Positions 43,384-52,679 of a stretch of DNA of 64,000 nucleotides are shown here, piece by piece; the stretch's first letter is position 1, and each line of letters begins with the position of its first letter. Source of the stretch: Streptomyces marispadix (GTDB lineage Bacteria; Actinomycetota; Actinomycetes; Streptomycetales; Streptomycetaceae); NCBI RefSeq assembly GCF_022524345.1, contig NZ_JAKWJU010000002.1, forward strand, positions 6,314,001 through 6,378,000, in the 5' to 3' direction. Below the pieces are notes generated by a model that did not search any database, was not told where the DNA came from, and saw only the letters and a program-made list of their open reading frames with translations. A program made the translations under genes and the position numbers.

Positions 43384-44370
43384 GTGAAGCGAGCAACCAT
43401 CGGCGACGTGGCGGCGGTGGCCGGGGTGTCTGTCGCGACGGTTTCGCGGGTTCTCAACGGCGGCGCCGTGAAGGAGGCGACCGCCGCCAAAGTGTGGGCC
43501 GCCGTCGACCGGCTCGACTACTCGCCGAACGCGCTCACCAAGAGCATCTTCGCCGGACGCTCCAGCACGATCGGGGTGGTCATCGACGATCTCACCAGCC
43601 CGTTCTACCTCGGTCTCATGCGCGGAATCGACGAGGTCGCCGACGCCAACGACAGCTTGGTGATGTTCGCCAGCACCTTCCGCCATGCAGGCAGCGGTGC
43701 GGCGCAGATCCGGACGATGAACGAGCAGCGGGTGCGCGGCCTGATCGTCACCACCGTCGAGGCCACCGACGACAGGACGCGCCGGATGGCCGCGGGCGGG
43801 ACGCCGTGTGTCGTCGTCGCGCGGTCGGTGCAGGACCCGCCGCCCCGACTGCACTCCGTGGCCCTGGACAACCGCGCCGCCGGACGGCTGATGGCGGAGC
43901 ACTTGATCTCGTGCGGCAGGCGTTCGGTGGGCGTGATCACCTCCGGGGGGCGGCCTTCGCAGCACGGACGCACCGAGGGGCTACGGCAGGGGCTTGCCGA
44001 GGCGGGTCTCGAACTGCCCGGGGACGCCGTGACATCGGTGGACGACAACGAGCAAGTCAGCGCTGCCGTGGGGGCGTTGCTGGAACACCGCACGTCGGTG
44101 GACGCGATCGTGTGCCTCACCGGGCGGCGTACCGTCGCCGTCCACTCCGCGCTGACGAGCCGCGGGCTGGCGATCCCGGACGACATCGGGTTTCTGACGA
44201 TGGACGACTTCGCCTGGGCCCCTGCGCTGGGTGTCACGGTGATCGGGCAGCCGTCGCACCGGATGGGGCAGAAGGCGGCCGAACTCATCGTCGAGAACCC
44301 CGGCGAGGCGGTACAGCTCACCTTCGAACCGGAGCTGATCGCCCGCACGTCGTGCGGCGAGTCCGGGTGA
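43384..44370 (+). CDS. LacI-family transcriptional regulator
   Basis: 328 residues. The N-terminal HTH reads ATIGDVAAVAGVSVATVSRVLNGGAVKEATAAKVWAAVDRLDYSPNALTKSI, with the hinge helix region after it. A periplasmic-binding-protein-like sensor domain follows (IGVVIDDLTSPFYLGLMRGID, DNRAAGRLMAEHLISCG, DAIVCLTGRRTV, GQPSHRMGQKAAELIVE). GTG 43384 is preceded by GGGAGGGACGAAAG. It is convergent with the MmgE/PrpD gene at the end of the first catabolic operon. Effector and targets are not shown; the neighbouring catabolic operon is the obvious candidate. Confidence 0.93.
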   Translation: MKRATIGDVAAVAGVSVATVSRVLNGGAVKEATAAKVWAAVDRLDYSPNALTKSIFAGRSSTIGVVIDDLTSPFYLGLMRGIDEVADANDSLVMFASTFRHAGSGAAQIRTMNEQRVRGLIVTTVEATDDRTRRMAAGGTPCVVVARSVQDPPPRLHSVALDNRAAGRLMAEHLISCGRRSVGVITSGGRPSQHGRTEGLRQGLAEAGLELPGDAVTSVDDNEQVSAAVGALLEHRTSVDAIVCLTGRRTVAVHSALTSRGLAIPDDIGFLTMDDFAWAPALGVTVIGQPSHRMGQKAAELIVENPGEAVQLTFEPELIARTSCGESG

Positions 44371-44418
44371 GCGGACCGCTCCCACGTACCGCTCGCACGG
44401 ACTGCGCCCGCGCACTGC

Positions 44419-45774
44419 TCAACGACGCATCGCCTCGGTCAGCCTGGAGAGCGGCAGAGAACCGTCGGAGTCGATCACTGAGCCCCGGAGTGCGCGTGCC
44501 GAGTCGGCGCCCAGCAGCGGCGACACGAGACGGTCGAACTTGGCACGTACTTCGCTCTCGGTGAGACCGAAGGGGTGCGGGCGGGCCGAGTCCGACCTGG
44601 GCACAGTGCGGTGCTGGACCCGTGCGTCGTCGAAGGTCACGGTGACAGCGCGATGGCGAGTGCGCGACACCGACACCTGGCCTGCCGGCGCCGAGGCCGA
44701 TGCGACGAGGTCCGGGCGTACCCATGCCGGACCGGGCTCGACCCCTCCGGCCAGCAGGGCGCTCAGCGTACGGATGCTGAAGGCGACGTCGGCGGGCCCG
44801 CTGATCCGCGGCTCGGCGAACTTCTGTAGATCCAGGGGGCCGTCGATCCGGATGTGCCGAACGCTGCGTCCCTCGTCGGCACGTCGCAGGACGGACTGGA
44901 GCGCGACCAGATACTGCTGCACGTGCCAGCACGCGGGGAATCGCTTGAACCCGGCCCGCATCACCGCGGGTTCGGTGGTCTCCGCCAGTGTGCCGTCCCA
45001 GCGCCAGCGATCGCTGCCCGCCATCAGCCAGAACCCGGCCGGTCCGTCGAGGAGGTCGGGCAGGCCGACCGCGCCGGAGTCGGCGAGATCGACCGCCAGC
45101 ACGGCCGACGCGGCGCTCCATCCCAGGTTGTTCTTCACGCTCGGCACCGGCCGCTCGTACCACTTGGCGACGTACGGTACGCAGGACTGCGTCCCGGCCA
45201 ACCCCAGGACGCGGCCGAGCCGTCGGGCTGACGCGTCCGTGACCGCTGCCGCCGCGAGTGAGGCGGCGACGGCGTCGAAGAGCCCCACGGCGCGCACCTT
45301 GCCCGCCCGGCTGCTGGACGGCTGCGCCGCTCGCCCGAGCAGCCAGTGCGCCTCGTATCCGACGACTACGCCTTTCACCAGGTCGTCGAGTGTGGCTCCC
45401 GCTCGCTCGGCGGCGGCGAGCGCCGCGGCCACGACGGGGGCGCCCGGATGACCGACCAGTGTGTCGTCGTAGTCGAGCGCGTTGGCTGACTCCCCGTTGA
45501 GATACGCGGCGCAGAATGCAGAGCGCATCTGCCCGTCGGCCGTCGTCGCCTCGGGCTGTCCGGCGAGCGGTGCCATGGCGAGGAAGTTGGGCCGTACGTG
45601 GTCGAGCCGGGCGCCGACGAGGGCACAGGCGAGGTGGTCGAGGACGCAGTGCCGTGCGCGCCGTACCACTTCGGGCGGCAGCGGCGCGGATGCCAACTCG
45701 TGGCAGCGTTCGACCAGTTGACGGGTGGCCTTACGGGTGGCCCGGCCGCTGACCCGGCCGGTCTCGGTCGTCAT
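44419..45774 (-). CDS. MmgE/PrpD family protein
   Basis: 451 residues. The two halves typical of this family are visible: a helical domain with VLDHLACALVGARLDHV, AAYLNGESANALDYDDTLVGHPGAPVVAAALAAAERAGATLDDLVKGVVVGYEAH, and a C-terminal lid with FKRFPACWHVQQYLVALQSVLRR. Members include 2-methylcitrate dehydratase, cis-aconitate decarboxylase and iminodisuccinate epimerase; all act on polycarboxylates. The ALDYDD block holds the catalytic Asp/His region. ATG 45774 overlaps the amidohydrolase stop. It is the last gene of the transporter operon, so it probably acts on the imported substrate or on the amidohydrolase product. The exact activity is not clear. Confidence 0.9.
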   Translation of the reverse strand: MTTETGRVSGRATRKATRQLVERCHELASAPLPPEVVRRARHCVLDHLACALVGARLDHVRPNFLAMAPLAGQPEATTADGQMRSAFCAAYLNGESANALDYDDTLVGHPGAPVVAAALAAAERAGATLDDLVKGVVVGYEAHWLLGRAAQPSSSRAGKVRAVGLFDAVAASLAAAAVTDASARRLGRVLGLAGTQSCVPYVAKWYERPVPSVKNNLGWSAASAVLAVDLADSGAVGLPDLLDGPAGFWLMAGSDRWRWDGTLAETTEPAVMRAGFKRFPACWHVQQYLVALQSVLRRADEGRSVRHIRIDGPLDLQKFAEPRISGPADVAFSIRTLSALLAGGVEPGPAWVRPDLVASASAPAGQVSVSRTRHRAVTVTFDDARVQHRTVPRSDSARPHPFGLTESEVRAKFDRLVSPLLGADSARALRGSVIDSDGSLPLSRLTEAMRR

Positions 45775-47126
45775 GCGGGCACCGCCGGCGCCGCGATGTC
45801 GTCGCGTGCCAGGGCGACCTGCCCGCCGACGACGACGAGCCGCACGTCTGCCGGGCTCTTCGCCGCGGATACGACGACGTCGGCGAGCTGTCCGGGCTTC
45901 AGCAGTCCCCGGTCGGCGCCCAACCGCGGCAGCGCTTTGCCGACGTTGCCGGTGGCCATGGCGACGGCCTGCTCCAGCGGCGCGAGTCCGACGCGGGCGA
46001 CGGCGTCGACCATTTCGAACATGCCGTCCCAGTGCCCTGCGGCGTAGTCCGTGGCCATGATGTCGGCCAGGCCCTCCTGCATCAGCGCGATGAGGTGCTC
46101 CGGGGCCGAGTGCAGCTCCTTGCGTCCCCATGCGTCGAAGGTGTCGATCTCGACGAAGCCTCCGTGTTCCCTGATCCAGCGCGCGTTCTCAACTGCCTCC
46201 TCCGCGCTGAAGGTTCCGTGGTTGGTGTGGCCGCCGATGAAGAGTTCCCCCGCGATGCTCGCGGCTTCGCGGGCGGCCTCGTCCGATGGCGCGGAGTTGT
46301 GCACCAGCGTGGGCAGGCCCAGTTCGACGGCGAGCCGGGCCGACGCCACCAGCCCGTCGAGGGCCACCTGGAAGCTGGGAAGCACCGACTCCTCGATCAG
46401 CGTGATCGTCTTGTCGACGCCGATGCGTCCGGACAGGCCCTGCTCTTGCAGCAGTTCGGCGAGCTTGGCGCGGTCGGGGTCGCCCGGCCGGATGTGACGG
46501 CCCAGCACGGCGTACTTGAGGGCCTTCGCCTGCCCGGGAAGGATCTTCACGCCCGTCGCCTGCTCGACCGCGGCCGGTATGTACATGTAGTCCTGGCCGC
46601 CGCCGCCGAGCGTCATACCGGCACCGACCTCACCGATGACAACGGCGTCCGCCTCGGCCATCTGATGTGCCGTCATGGCCCGGTGCGCGTCGGACAGTCC
46701 GGCGCCGTCCGCGGCGTCCGCCGCTGCGAACATCGGGTCGAAGTGCACGGTGCTGCTCTCGACCCGTACCGGCTGCCGCACCCGCACCAGCGCCGTCTCG
46801 TCGGGGATCTTGAAGCCGTCGAGGTCGACGACCGTCGTATGGCCCTGGCCGAGGTGCCGTCGCAGATTGCCCAGGGCCTCTTCCACGGAGACGCCGGGCG
46901 TGCCGCTCGCGAACCGGGGACCGGGTGCGACGGCGTGGACGTGCGGGTCGATGGCCCCCGGCATGACGAGCCGGCCCCCGGCGTCGAGGACCACGTCGCC
47001 GACGCCGCCGGTGTAGTCGGCCGGGCCGACGGCGGCGATGCGGTCGCCTTCCACGACGACCGAGCCGGTGAAGGGCGCGGTACGGCCGTCGCCGTTGACG
47101 ATGAGGCCGTTGTTGAGGATGAGCAT
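45771..47126 (-). CDS. Enamidase-like metal-dependent amidohydrolase
   Basis: 451 residues of the amidohydrolase superfamily. GAIDPHVHAVAPG is the HxH metal motif near residue 60, AVVIGEVGAGM near 160 resembles the enamidase block, LPGQAKALKYAVLGRHIRP and LVHNSAPSDE follow, and IMATDYAAGHWDGM supplies the catalytic Asp. EQAVAMATGNVGKALPRLGADRGLLKPGQLADVVV is the C-terminal beta-sandwich return. The closest match that I can name is bacterial enamidase (6-oxo-tetrahydronicotinate amidohydrolase), but dihydropyrimidinase-like or aminoacylase-like roles remain possible. It overlaps the MmgE/PrpD gene and sits 31 bases after the DppC-like permease gene. Confidence 0.85.
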   Translation of the reverse strand: MLILNNGLIVNGDGRTAPFTGSVVVEGDRIAAVGPADYTGGVGDVVLDAGGRLVMPGAIDPHVHAVAPGPRFASGTPGVSVEEALGNLRRHLGQGHTTVVDLDGFKIPDETALVRVRQPVRVESSTVHFDPMFAAADAADGAGLSDAHRAMTAHQMAEADAVVIGEVGAGMTLGGGGQDYMYIPAAVEQATGVKILPGQAKALKYAVLGRHIRPGDPDRAKLAELLQEQGLSGRIGVDKTITLIEESVLPSFQVALDGLVASARLAVELGLPTLVHNSAPSDEAAREAASIAGELFIGGHTNHGTFSAEEAVENARWIREHGGFVEIDTFDAWGRKELHSAPEHLIALMQEGLADIMATDYAAGHWDGMFEMVDAVARVGLAPLEQAVAMATGNVGKALPRLGADRGLLKPGQLADVVVSAAKSPADVRLVVVGGQVALARDDIAAPAVPA

Positions 47127-47157
47127 GGCAGTGCCTTCCGCCTTCCGCGGGTCGTTG

Positions 47158-48003
47158 TCAGTAGCGCTTGAGGCGAGGATCGAGCCGATCGCGGATCTGC
47201 TCGCCGACGACGTTGACGAGAACGAGGGTGATCAGCAGCGCCGCGCCCGGGGAGGTGGAGATCCACCACTGAGTGGCGAGCAGGGCCTGTCCGGCGCTGG
47301 TCATGCTGCCCCAGGACGGCGTCGGCGGCTGGACGCCGAGACCGATGAAGGACAGCGAGGCCTCCATATACATCATCATCCCGACGTCGAGGCTGGCGTA
47401 GACGATGACGGAGGGCGCGATGTTGGGAAGCACGTGTCTGAACAGGATCCTCGCGTGCCCGGCGCCGAGGAGGCGTGCGCCGTTGACGTAGTCCAGGTTT
47501 CGGATCAGCAGCACCTGGCTGACCACGAGGCGCGTGTAGAGGATCCATCCGGTGATGCCGAGGACCACGACGACGTTGGTGAAGCCGGGACCGATGGCGG
47601 CGATGATGCCGAGCGCGAGGATCAGGCTGGGCAACGCCATCTGCACGTCCCCGAGGCGCAGGACGGCCGTACGGAGGGGACCGCCGAAGTAGCCCGCTGC
47701 GAGGCCGATCGCGACTCCGGCCACCATCCGCACGAGGACCGCGAGTAGTCCCACGACGATCGAGACCCTGGCGCCGTGGATGATGCGGCTCAGCAGGTCG
47801 CGGCCGAGTTCGTCGGTGCCGAGGGGGTACTTCCAGGTGCCGCCGTCGAAGACGGGCGGCAGCAGCCGGTCCGAGAGGGACTGGGCCGCCGGGTCGTGCG
47901 GCGCCAGCCACGGCGCGAAGACGGCCATGACGACGATCAGCGCGAGACCGGCGGCCGGTGCGAAGACCAGCCATCGGCGAAGCCGTGCCCGTGCCGTGCT
48001 CAT
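47158..48003 (-). CDS. Dipeptide/oligopeptide-type ABC permease, DppC-like
   Basis: 281 residues with about six spans. GTDELGRDLLSRIIHGARVSIVVGLLAVLVRMVAG is the classical DppC start, and GARLLGAGHARILFRHVLPNIAPSVIVYASL is the EAA loop that docks to the ATPase. ASLSFIGLGVQPPTPSWGSM is the C-terminal DppC signature. It overlaps the DppB-like gene by 4 bases (ATGA). With the binding lipoprotein and fused ATPase it forms a complete importer. Confidence 0.94.
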   Translation of the reverse strand: MSTARARLRRWLVFAPAAGLALIVVMAVFAPWLAPHDPAAQSLSDRLLPPVFDGGTWKYPLGTDELGRDLLSRIIHGARVSIVVGLLAVLVRMVAGVAIGLAAGYFGGPLRTAVLRLGDVQMALPSLILALGIIAAIGPGFTNVVVVLGITGWILYTRLVVSQVLLIRNLDYVNGARLLGAGHARILFRHVLPNIAPSVIVYASLDVGMMMYMEASLSFIGLGVQPPTPSWGSMTSAGQALLATQWWISTSPGAALLITLVLVNVVGEQIRDRLDPRLKRY

Positions 48004-48926
48004 GCGGCTGCCTTGTCTCGCGTACGGACGTCGAGCACGCCGTAGAGGGCCTCGACGACGAGGTTGGTCAGCAGCACGAGCGTTCCGACGACGAGGATGT
48101 ACGCCAGTACGACAGGCATGTCATGGCCGGTGATGCTCTGGACCGCCTGCCGGTTCGCCCCAGGCCAGCCGAAGACCGTCTCCGTGATGACCGTCCCGCC
48201 GTACAGCTCGCCGATCTGGAGACCGATGACGGTGATGACCGGGATCGCGGCGTTCCGCAGGGCGTGCACCAGCACCACTCGATGCCTGGACAGTCCCTTG
48301 GCCCGCGCGGTGCGGACGAACTCGGAGTCGAGGACCTCCACCATGCTGGAGCGCAGCAGACGGGCGTAGGTGCCGACTTGGAACGCGCCCAGCGCGACGG
48401 CCGGCATCACGAGGTACTCCGGTCCGCCGCCCCCGGACTCCGGCAGCCACCGCAGGTTCACCGCGAAGAAGAGGATCATCACGATCCCGAGCCAGAACGT
48501 GGGCAGGGACTGCGTGAAGACCGCTCCGGATATCACCAGCCGGTCGAAGCGGGACCCTCGCCGGACGGCGGCCAGGATTCCGGCCGGGATCGCGACGAGG
48601 AACGCCACCGCGAGTGACGCGACGATGAGCAGGAGCGTCGCGGGCATGCTGTCGAGGACGACGCTGAGCGCCGGGACCCCTTGGCGGTAGGAGAACCCCA
48701 GGTCGCCCTGGATCGCGCGTCCCAGCCACTCCAGGTACTGAACCGGAAGCGGCCGGTCGAAGCCGTGTTCGTGGCGGAAGGCCTCGATCTCCTGGGGAGT
48801 CGCGTCCGGCGACGAGAGCTGCGCCGCCGGATCGCCTCCGAGGTCGAGCAGGCCGAACACCACGACCGTGAGCCCCAGCAGCACCAGAACGCTGTGGAAC
48901 AGGCGGCGAAGGATCTTTGACGTCAT
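48000..48926 (-). CDS. Dipeptide/oligopeptide-type ABC permease, DppB-like
   Basis: 308 residues with six spans. LLGLTVVVFGLLDLGGDPAAQL near the N-terminus, DRPLPVQYLEWLGRAIQGDLGFSYRQGVP, and the EAA loop DSEFVRTARAKGLSRHRVVLVHALRNAAIPVIT are typical of DppB. ETVFGWPGANRQAVQSITGHDMPVVLAYILVVG is the C-terminal signature. ATG 48926 lies 8 bases after the stop of the binding-protein gene. It pairs with the DppC-like protein. Confidence 0.94.
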   Translation of the reverse strand: MTSKILRRLFHSVLVLLGLTVVVFGLLDLGGDPAAQLSSPDATPQEIEAFRHEHGFDRPLPVQYLEWLGRAIQGDLGFSYRQGVPALSVVLDSMPATLLLIVASLAVAFLVAIPAGILAAVRRGSRFDRLVISGAVFTQSLPTFWLGIVMILFFAVNLRWLPESGGGGPEYLVMPAVALGAFQVGTYARLLRSSMVEVLDSEFVRTARAKGLSRHRVVLVHALRNAAIPVITVIGLQIGELYGGTVITETVFGWPGANRQAVQSITGHDMPVVLAYILVVGTLVLLTNLVVEALYGVLDVRTRDKAAA

Positions 48927-48934
48927 GGCCGCCC

Positions 48935-50530
48935 TCAGCCCTTGCCCGCGTTCCACAGCCAGAGCTTCTGGTCGCTGCGTGGAGTGAAACGCACGTCGTC
49001 GGCCATCGCGTAGGTGTCGACCGTCGAGTACAGGAAGACGACAGGCGCCGCGTCGTGCAGCTTCTCCATCAACTCGTCGTAGGCCGCCTGGCGCGCCTTC
49101 GGGTCCGCCTCGCCCCTGGCCTTGGAGATGAGCCGGTCGGTCTCGGACGAGTGGTAGTAGAGCCCGCGCCTCTTGGAGTCGAACGTCAGGCCCATGCAGA
49201 AGTCGGCGTCGAGCGTGAGGCTTGAACACCCCTGCACGAACAGGGTGTCGGCGCCCATCTTCTTCTTCAGGAAGGTGTTGCTGAAGTAGTTCAGGTCGGA
49301 CTTGAGCCTGACCTTGATGCCGACCGCCTTGAGCTGGGCGCCGACGGCCTGCCAGACGAGGTTCTGCACCGGCTTGTCGTTGTAGAGCGTCAGGCTCAGA
49401 CCGCTGCCGTAACCGGCCTGCTTCAGCAGCTTCTTGGCCTTCGCCGGGTCGTACGGATAAGGGTCGACGTCCGGGTTGTAACCGAAGACGGGCTTGCTCG
49501 CGGGCTGACCGCTGCGCTGCGCCCCGCCCTTGAGGAGATCGTCGACGATCTTCTCCTTGTCGATGGCGTAGTTGAGGGCCAGCCGTACGCGCCGGTCACG
49601 GGCGGCACCGGTGGAGGTGTTCATCTGCACCCACAGGTTGCGTACGCCCGGCACGGAGGTGACCTTGTAGCCGGGCTTGGACCTCAGGGACCGTGCGTGG
49701 TCCGCCGAGATGTACGGCACCATGTCGGTCTGGCCGCTCTCCAGCGAGGCGAGCGCCGTGGCCGGTTCGCTCACGAAGCGCCACACCACCCGGCTGACCT
49801 TCGGCTTGCCCTTCCAGTAGCGGCAGTTGGCGTCCATGGTGAGGTGGTCGCCCTTGACCCACTCGACGAACTTGAAGGGGCCGGTGCCCACCGGCCGGGT
49901 CGCGAACTTCGCGTTGCCCGCGGCCTGTACGGCCTTCTTCGGGGTGACGAACAGCAGCGACGCCAAGGCCTTGGTGAAGCTGGTGTCGGGCGCCTTGAGC
50001 TTGAACGTCACGGCGTGGTCGCCGTCGGCGGTGACCGAGTCGATGTTGCTGACGTACGAGGTCTGCTTCGAGGCGAGCTTCTTGTCGTTGCCGATGCGGT
50101 CGAAGGTGTTGACGACGTCGGCGGCCGTGAAGGCGCTGCCGTCGTGGAACTTCACGCCCCGGCGCAGCTCCATCCTGTACGTCTTCGGGTCGGGCCGGGT
50201 GTACTTCGTGGCCAGGCCGGGGACCGGCTTGCGGTTCGCGTCCATCGTGAACAGGCCGTCGTACAGGTTCGCGCTGATCTGAGCCGGCACCACGAGGGTG
50301 TCGTAGTTGCCGTCGAGACTCGTGGGCTCTTCGGGCAGATTGACGGTGAGGGTCTTGCCGTTGCCGCACTCGGCGCCCTCGGCGGACGAGCCGTCGGAGG
50401 TGCACGCACTCAGCGAACCGGCGGCCAGCACAGCGACTCCCAGCGCGGCGGTGAGGGACCGGCGCCGGCCGAGACCGGCGCGACAGCGGCCAGGAACACG
50501 GGCCGAACGCGGTGTCGGGGATACGTTCAC
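48935..50530 (-). CDS. ABC transporter substrate-binding lipoprotein (DppA/OppA-type)
   Basis: 531 residues. Lipoprotein signal: basic RSARVPGRCRAGLGRRRS, hydrophobic core, then lipobox LSAC near residue 43. The mature protein has the SBP_bac_5 fold: TLTVNLPEEPTSLDGNYDTLV, YDGLFTMDANRKPVPGLATKY, RRGVKFHDGSAFTAADVVNTFDRI and VGTGPFKFVEW. It delivers ligand to the DppBC-like permeases; the class covers peptides, opines, nickel and other polar compounds. GTG 50530 follows GAGGAGCGATACACC. Confidence 0.93.
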   Translation of the reverse strand: MNVSPTPRSARVPGRCRAGLGRRRSLTAALGVAVLAAGSLSACTSDGSSAEGAECGNGKTLTVNLPEEPTSLDGNYDTLVVPAQISANLYDGLFTMDANRKPVPGLATKYTRPDPKTYRMELRRGVKFHDGSAFTAADVVNTFDRIGNDKKLASKQTSYVSNIDSVTADGDHAVTFKLKAPDTSFTKALASLLFVTPKKAVQAAGNAKFATRPVGTGPFKFVEWVKGDHLTMDANCRYWKGKPKVSRVVWRFVSEPATALASLESGQTDMVPYISADHARSLRSKPGYKVTSVPGVRNLWVQMNTSTGAARDRRVRLALNYAIDKEKIVDDLLKGGAQRSGQPASKPVFGYNPDVDPYPYDPAKAKKLLKQAGYGSGLSLTLYNDKPVQNLVWQAVGAQLKAVGIKVRLKSDLNYFSNTFLKKKMGADTLFVQGCSSLTLDADFCMGLTFDSKRRGLYYHSSETDRLISKARGEADPKARQAAYDELMEKLHDAAPVVFLYSTVDTYAMADDVRFTPRSDQKLWLWNAGKG

Positions 50531-50604
50531 GGTGTATCGCTCCTCGGGGTGCGATGGGAGATGAGTGGAGACGCCGGGCGATCCGGCGGGGGAGTGCCGG
50601 GAGG

Positions 50605-52503
50605 TCAGCCCGCTTTTCGCTGTTCGAACCCGTACTGGCTCGCCGCCACGAGCTGCCGGGTGTAGGGGTCCTCCGGGCGGAAGATCACGTCCTCCGTCGC
50701 TCCCTGCTCGACGATCCGGCCCCGCTGCATCACGACCGTGTAGTCGGCGAGATGGCGTATGACGCCGAGGTCGTGCCCGATGAAGACGATCGGGAGCCCC
50801 GACCGCCGCCGCTCCGCCTCCAGCACGTTCAGGACATGGGCGCGGATGGAGACGTCCAGCGAGGAGACCGCTTCGTCGCATACGAGCAGGGCGGGGTCGA
50901 CCGCGAGGGCGCGGGCGATGGCGATGCGCTGCCGCTGACCGCCGGAGAACTGGTGCGGGTAGCGCTGCCGCAGCCCCGGGTCGATGCCGACCCTGGTCAG
51001 CAGCTCGGCGACCCTCTCGGTGCGCTCGGAGCTGGTCCGTACGGCGCCGTTGACGTCGAGGCCCTCGGCCACGAGGTCGACGACTCGCATACGTGGATTG
51101 AGCGAGGCGTACGGGTCCTGGAAGACCATCTGGATCGCCCGCGGCGGCTGATACCGCCTGCGGCCCTGCGGCGGGAACACCTGCTTCCCGTCGAAGGTGA
51201 TCGTGCCAGTGCTGGGGCGTTCCAGGCCGACGAGTGCGCGTGCCAAGGTCGTCTTGCCCGACCCGGACTCGCCGACCACGCCGAGTATCCGCCCTCTGCC
51301 GACGCTGAGACTGACACCGGCCACAGCCTCGACAGGAGTGGTCTTGCGGCCGAGACGTCCCGTCGAGCCGTACCGCACGCTGAGATCCCGGACGTCGAGC
51401 AGAGCCCGGGTGCCGGTGTTCGGCCCGTCCGGCTGCGGCGCCGGTGCGAGCGGCGCCGGGTCGTACGCCTGCCGGGGCTCGGAGGGGACCAGAGGGGCGG
51501 CGGCTTCGGGAGCCACCGCGTCCGCCGCGAGCAGCTCCGCGACTGCCTCCGCGTACTCAGGACCGGCGGAGTCCTCAGCGCGCATGGCCTCGAAGATGCG
51601 CTCGTCGACACCGGCGAACCGTTCCACCCGCGGTCCCAGCAGCTCCGGCGTCGATGCCAGCAGCGCCTTCGTATACGGATGGTTCGGGGCCTCGGCGATC
51701 CGCGCGGTCGGGCCCTTCTCGATGACGCGGCCGCCGTGCATGACGAGGATGCGGTCCGCCAGGCTGCCCACCAGGTTCAGATCGTGGCTGATGAAGATCA
51801 TGGCCGCGCCCGTGCGGTCGCGTACGTCCCTCAGCAGCTCGACGACCTGCGCCTGGACGACGACGTCCAGGGCGGTGGTCGGTTCGTCGGCGACGACGAC
51901 CGACGGCTCGCAGCAGATCGCCATGGCGATCATCACCCGCTGGCGCATGCCGCCGGACAGCTCGTGCGGGTACTGCCCGGCCCGCCGGGCAGGGTTCGAC
52001 AGCCCCACCGCCTCGAAGAGTTCGACCGCACGACGTCGCCCCCGGCTGCGCGGTGTGCCCTTGTGCGCGCGGAGGATCTCGGCGACCTGGTCACCGCATG
52101 TCATCAGCGGATTGAGGGCGGCCTGGGGGTCCTGGAAGATGTAGCCGATGTCCCGTCCGCGGACCCGCTGGAGTACGGCGGCCCGGCGCCCGAGGAGTTC
52201 TTCGCCCCGGAACTGGACGGAGCCTGTCGTCTGTGCCTGTGATGGCCCCAGTCCGCACAGGGCGAGCGAGCCGATGGACTTGCCGGAGCCGCTTTCGCCC
52301 ACCACTCCGAGGATTTCACCCGCCGCCAGTTCGTAACTGAGGTTCGCCACCGGCGTCGAGAGACCCTGTTGTGTCCGGATCTCGACGGTCAAGTCACGCA
52401 CTGTCAGCACTGGTTCGGCACGCCGTGAGACCGGACTCCGATCGACGGTGGGCCCGCCTGAGACGTCCATGGACGTCGGCTGTCGCTGCATGCCGGTCAT
52501 CAT
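50605..52503 (-). CDS. Fused DppD-DppF-type ABC ATPase (two nucleotide-binding domains)
   Basis: 632 residues. Two complete ATPase domains: the first (about 30-300) has GESGSGKSIGS, LSGGMRQRV and VVADEPTTALDV; the second (about 370-620) has GESGSGKTTLA, FSGGQRQRI and LLVCDEAVSSLDV. Each ends in a YT-containing segment (NHPYTKALLAS and EDPYTRQLVAAS) of the oligopeptide C-terminal domain. A 60-residue Pro/Ala linker joins them. Separate DppD and DppF are the rule, so this is a fusion. Two successive ATGs (52503, 52500) have no ribosome binding site; a leaderless start is possible. It opens the operon. Confidence 0.94.
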   Translation of the reverse strand: MMTGMQRQPTSMDVSGGPTVDRSPVSRRAEPVLTVRDLTVEIRTQQGLSTPVANLSYELAAGEILGVVGESGSGKSIGSLALCGLGPSQAQTTGSVQFRGEELLGRRAAVLQRVRGRDIGYIFQDPQAALNPLMTCGDQVAEILRAHKGTPRSRGRRRAVELFEAVGLSNPARRAGQYPHELSGGMRQRVMIAMAICCEPSVVVADEPTTALDVVVQAQVVELLRDVRDRTGAAMIFISHDLNLVGSLADRILVMHGGRVIEKGPTARIAEAPNHPYTKALLASTPELLGPRVERFAGVDERIFEAMRAEDSAGPEYAEAVAELLAADAVAPEAAAPLVPSEPRQAYDPAPLAPAPQPDGPNTGTRALLDVRDLSVRYGSTGRLGRKTTPVEAVAGVSLSVGRGRILGVVGESGSGKTTLARALVGLERPSTGTITFDGKQVFPPQGRRRYQPPRAIQMVFQDPYASLNPRMRVVDLVAEGLDVNGAVRTSSERTERVAELLTRVGIDPGLRQRYPHQFSGGQRQRIAIARALAVDPALLVCDEAVSSLDVSIRAHVLNVLEAERRRSGLPIVFIGHDLGVIRHLADYTVVMQRGRIVEQGATEDVIFRPEDPYTRQLVAASQYGFEQRKAG

Positions 52504-52537
52504 TGCGACGCTGGGACAGGAGACGTCAAGACTTGGG

Positions 52538-52551
52538 TGTAACTAGTTTCA
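52538..52551. promoter_or_regulatory. Operator-like half-site pair, copy 1 (near operon start)
   Basis: TGTAACTAGTTTCA differs at one base from the perfect palindrome at 52666. It lies 34 bases upstream of the fused-ATPase ATG, so a bound regulator would be placed to block or activate that operon. A GntR/FCD regulator gene lies in the adjacent operon and is a candidate ligand; this is inference. Confidence 0.6.
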
Positions 52552-52569
52552 TCAAGCCCTCAAACGTTA

Positions 52570-52590
52570 CCTTCGCGTTATCCGCGAAGG
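52570..52590. promoter_or_regulatory. Perfect hairpin/operator in the divergent control region
   Basis: CCTTCGCG (52570-52577) and CGCGAAGG (52583-52590) are exact inverted repeats around 5 bases. It lies between the two operator-like sites, 66 bases upstream of the fused-ATPase gene. It could be another protein site or a 5' leader structure. Confidence 0.5.
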
Positions 52591-52665
52591 GGCAAAACTT
52601 GACACTTGGGTGGAAGCCCGCACCTCACAAGTGAGTTGACCCCTTGTCGAGTCGCACCGTCGTGA

Positions 52666-52679
52666 TGTAACTAGTTACA
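52666..52679. promoter_or_regulatory. Perfect 14-bp palindrome, copy 2 (near the flavoenzyme gene)
   Basis: TGTAACTAGTTACA is an exact palindrome. It lies 92 bases upstream of the flavoenzyme ATG and 114 bases beyond copy 1, on the other side of the same divergent control region. A consensus -35 TTGACA is at 52599-52604 between the sites. Confidence 0.7.
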
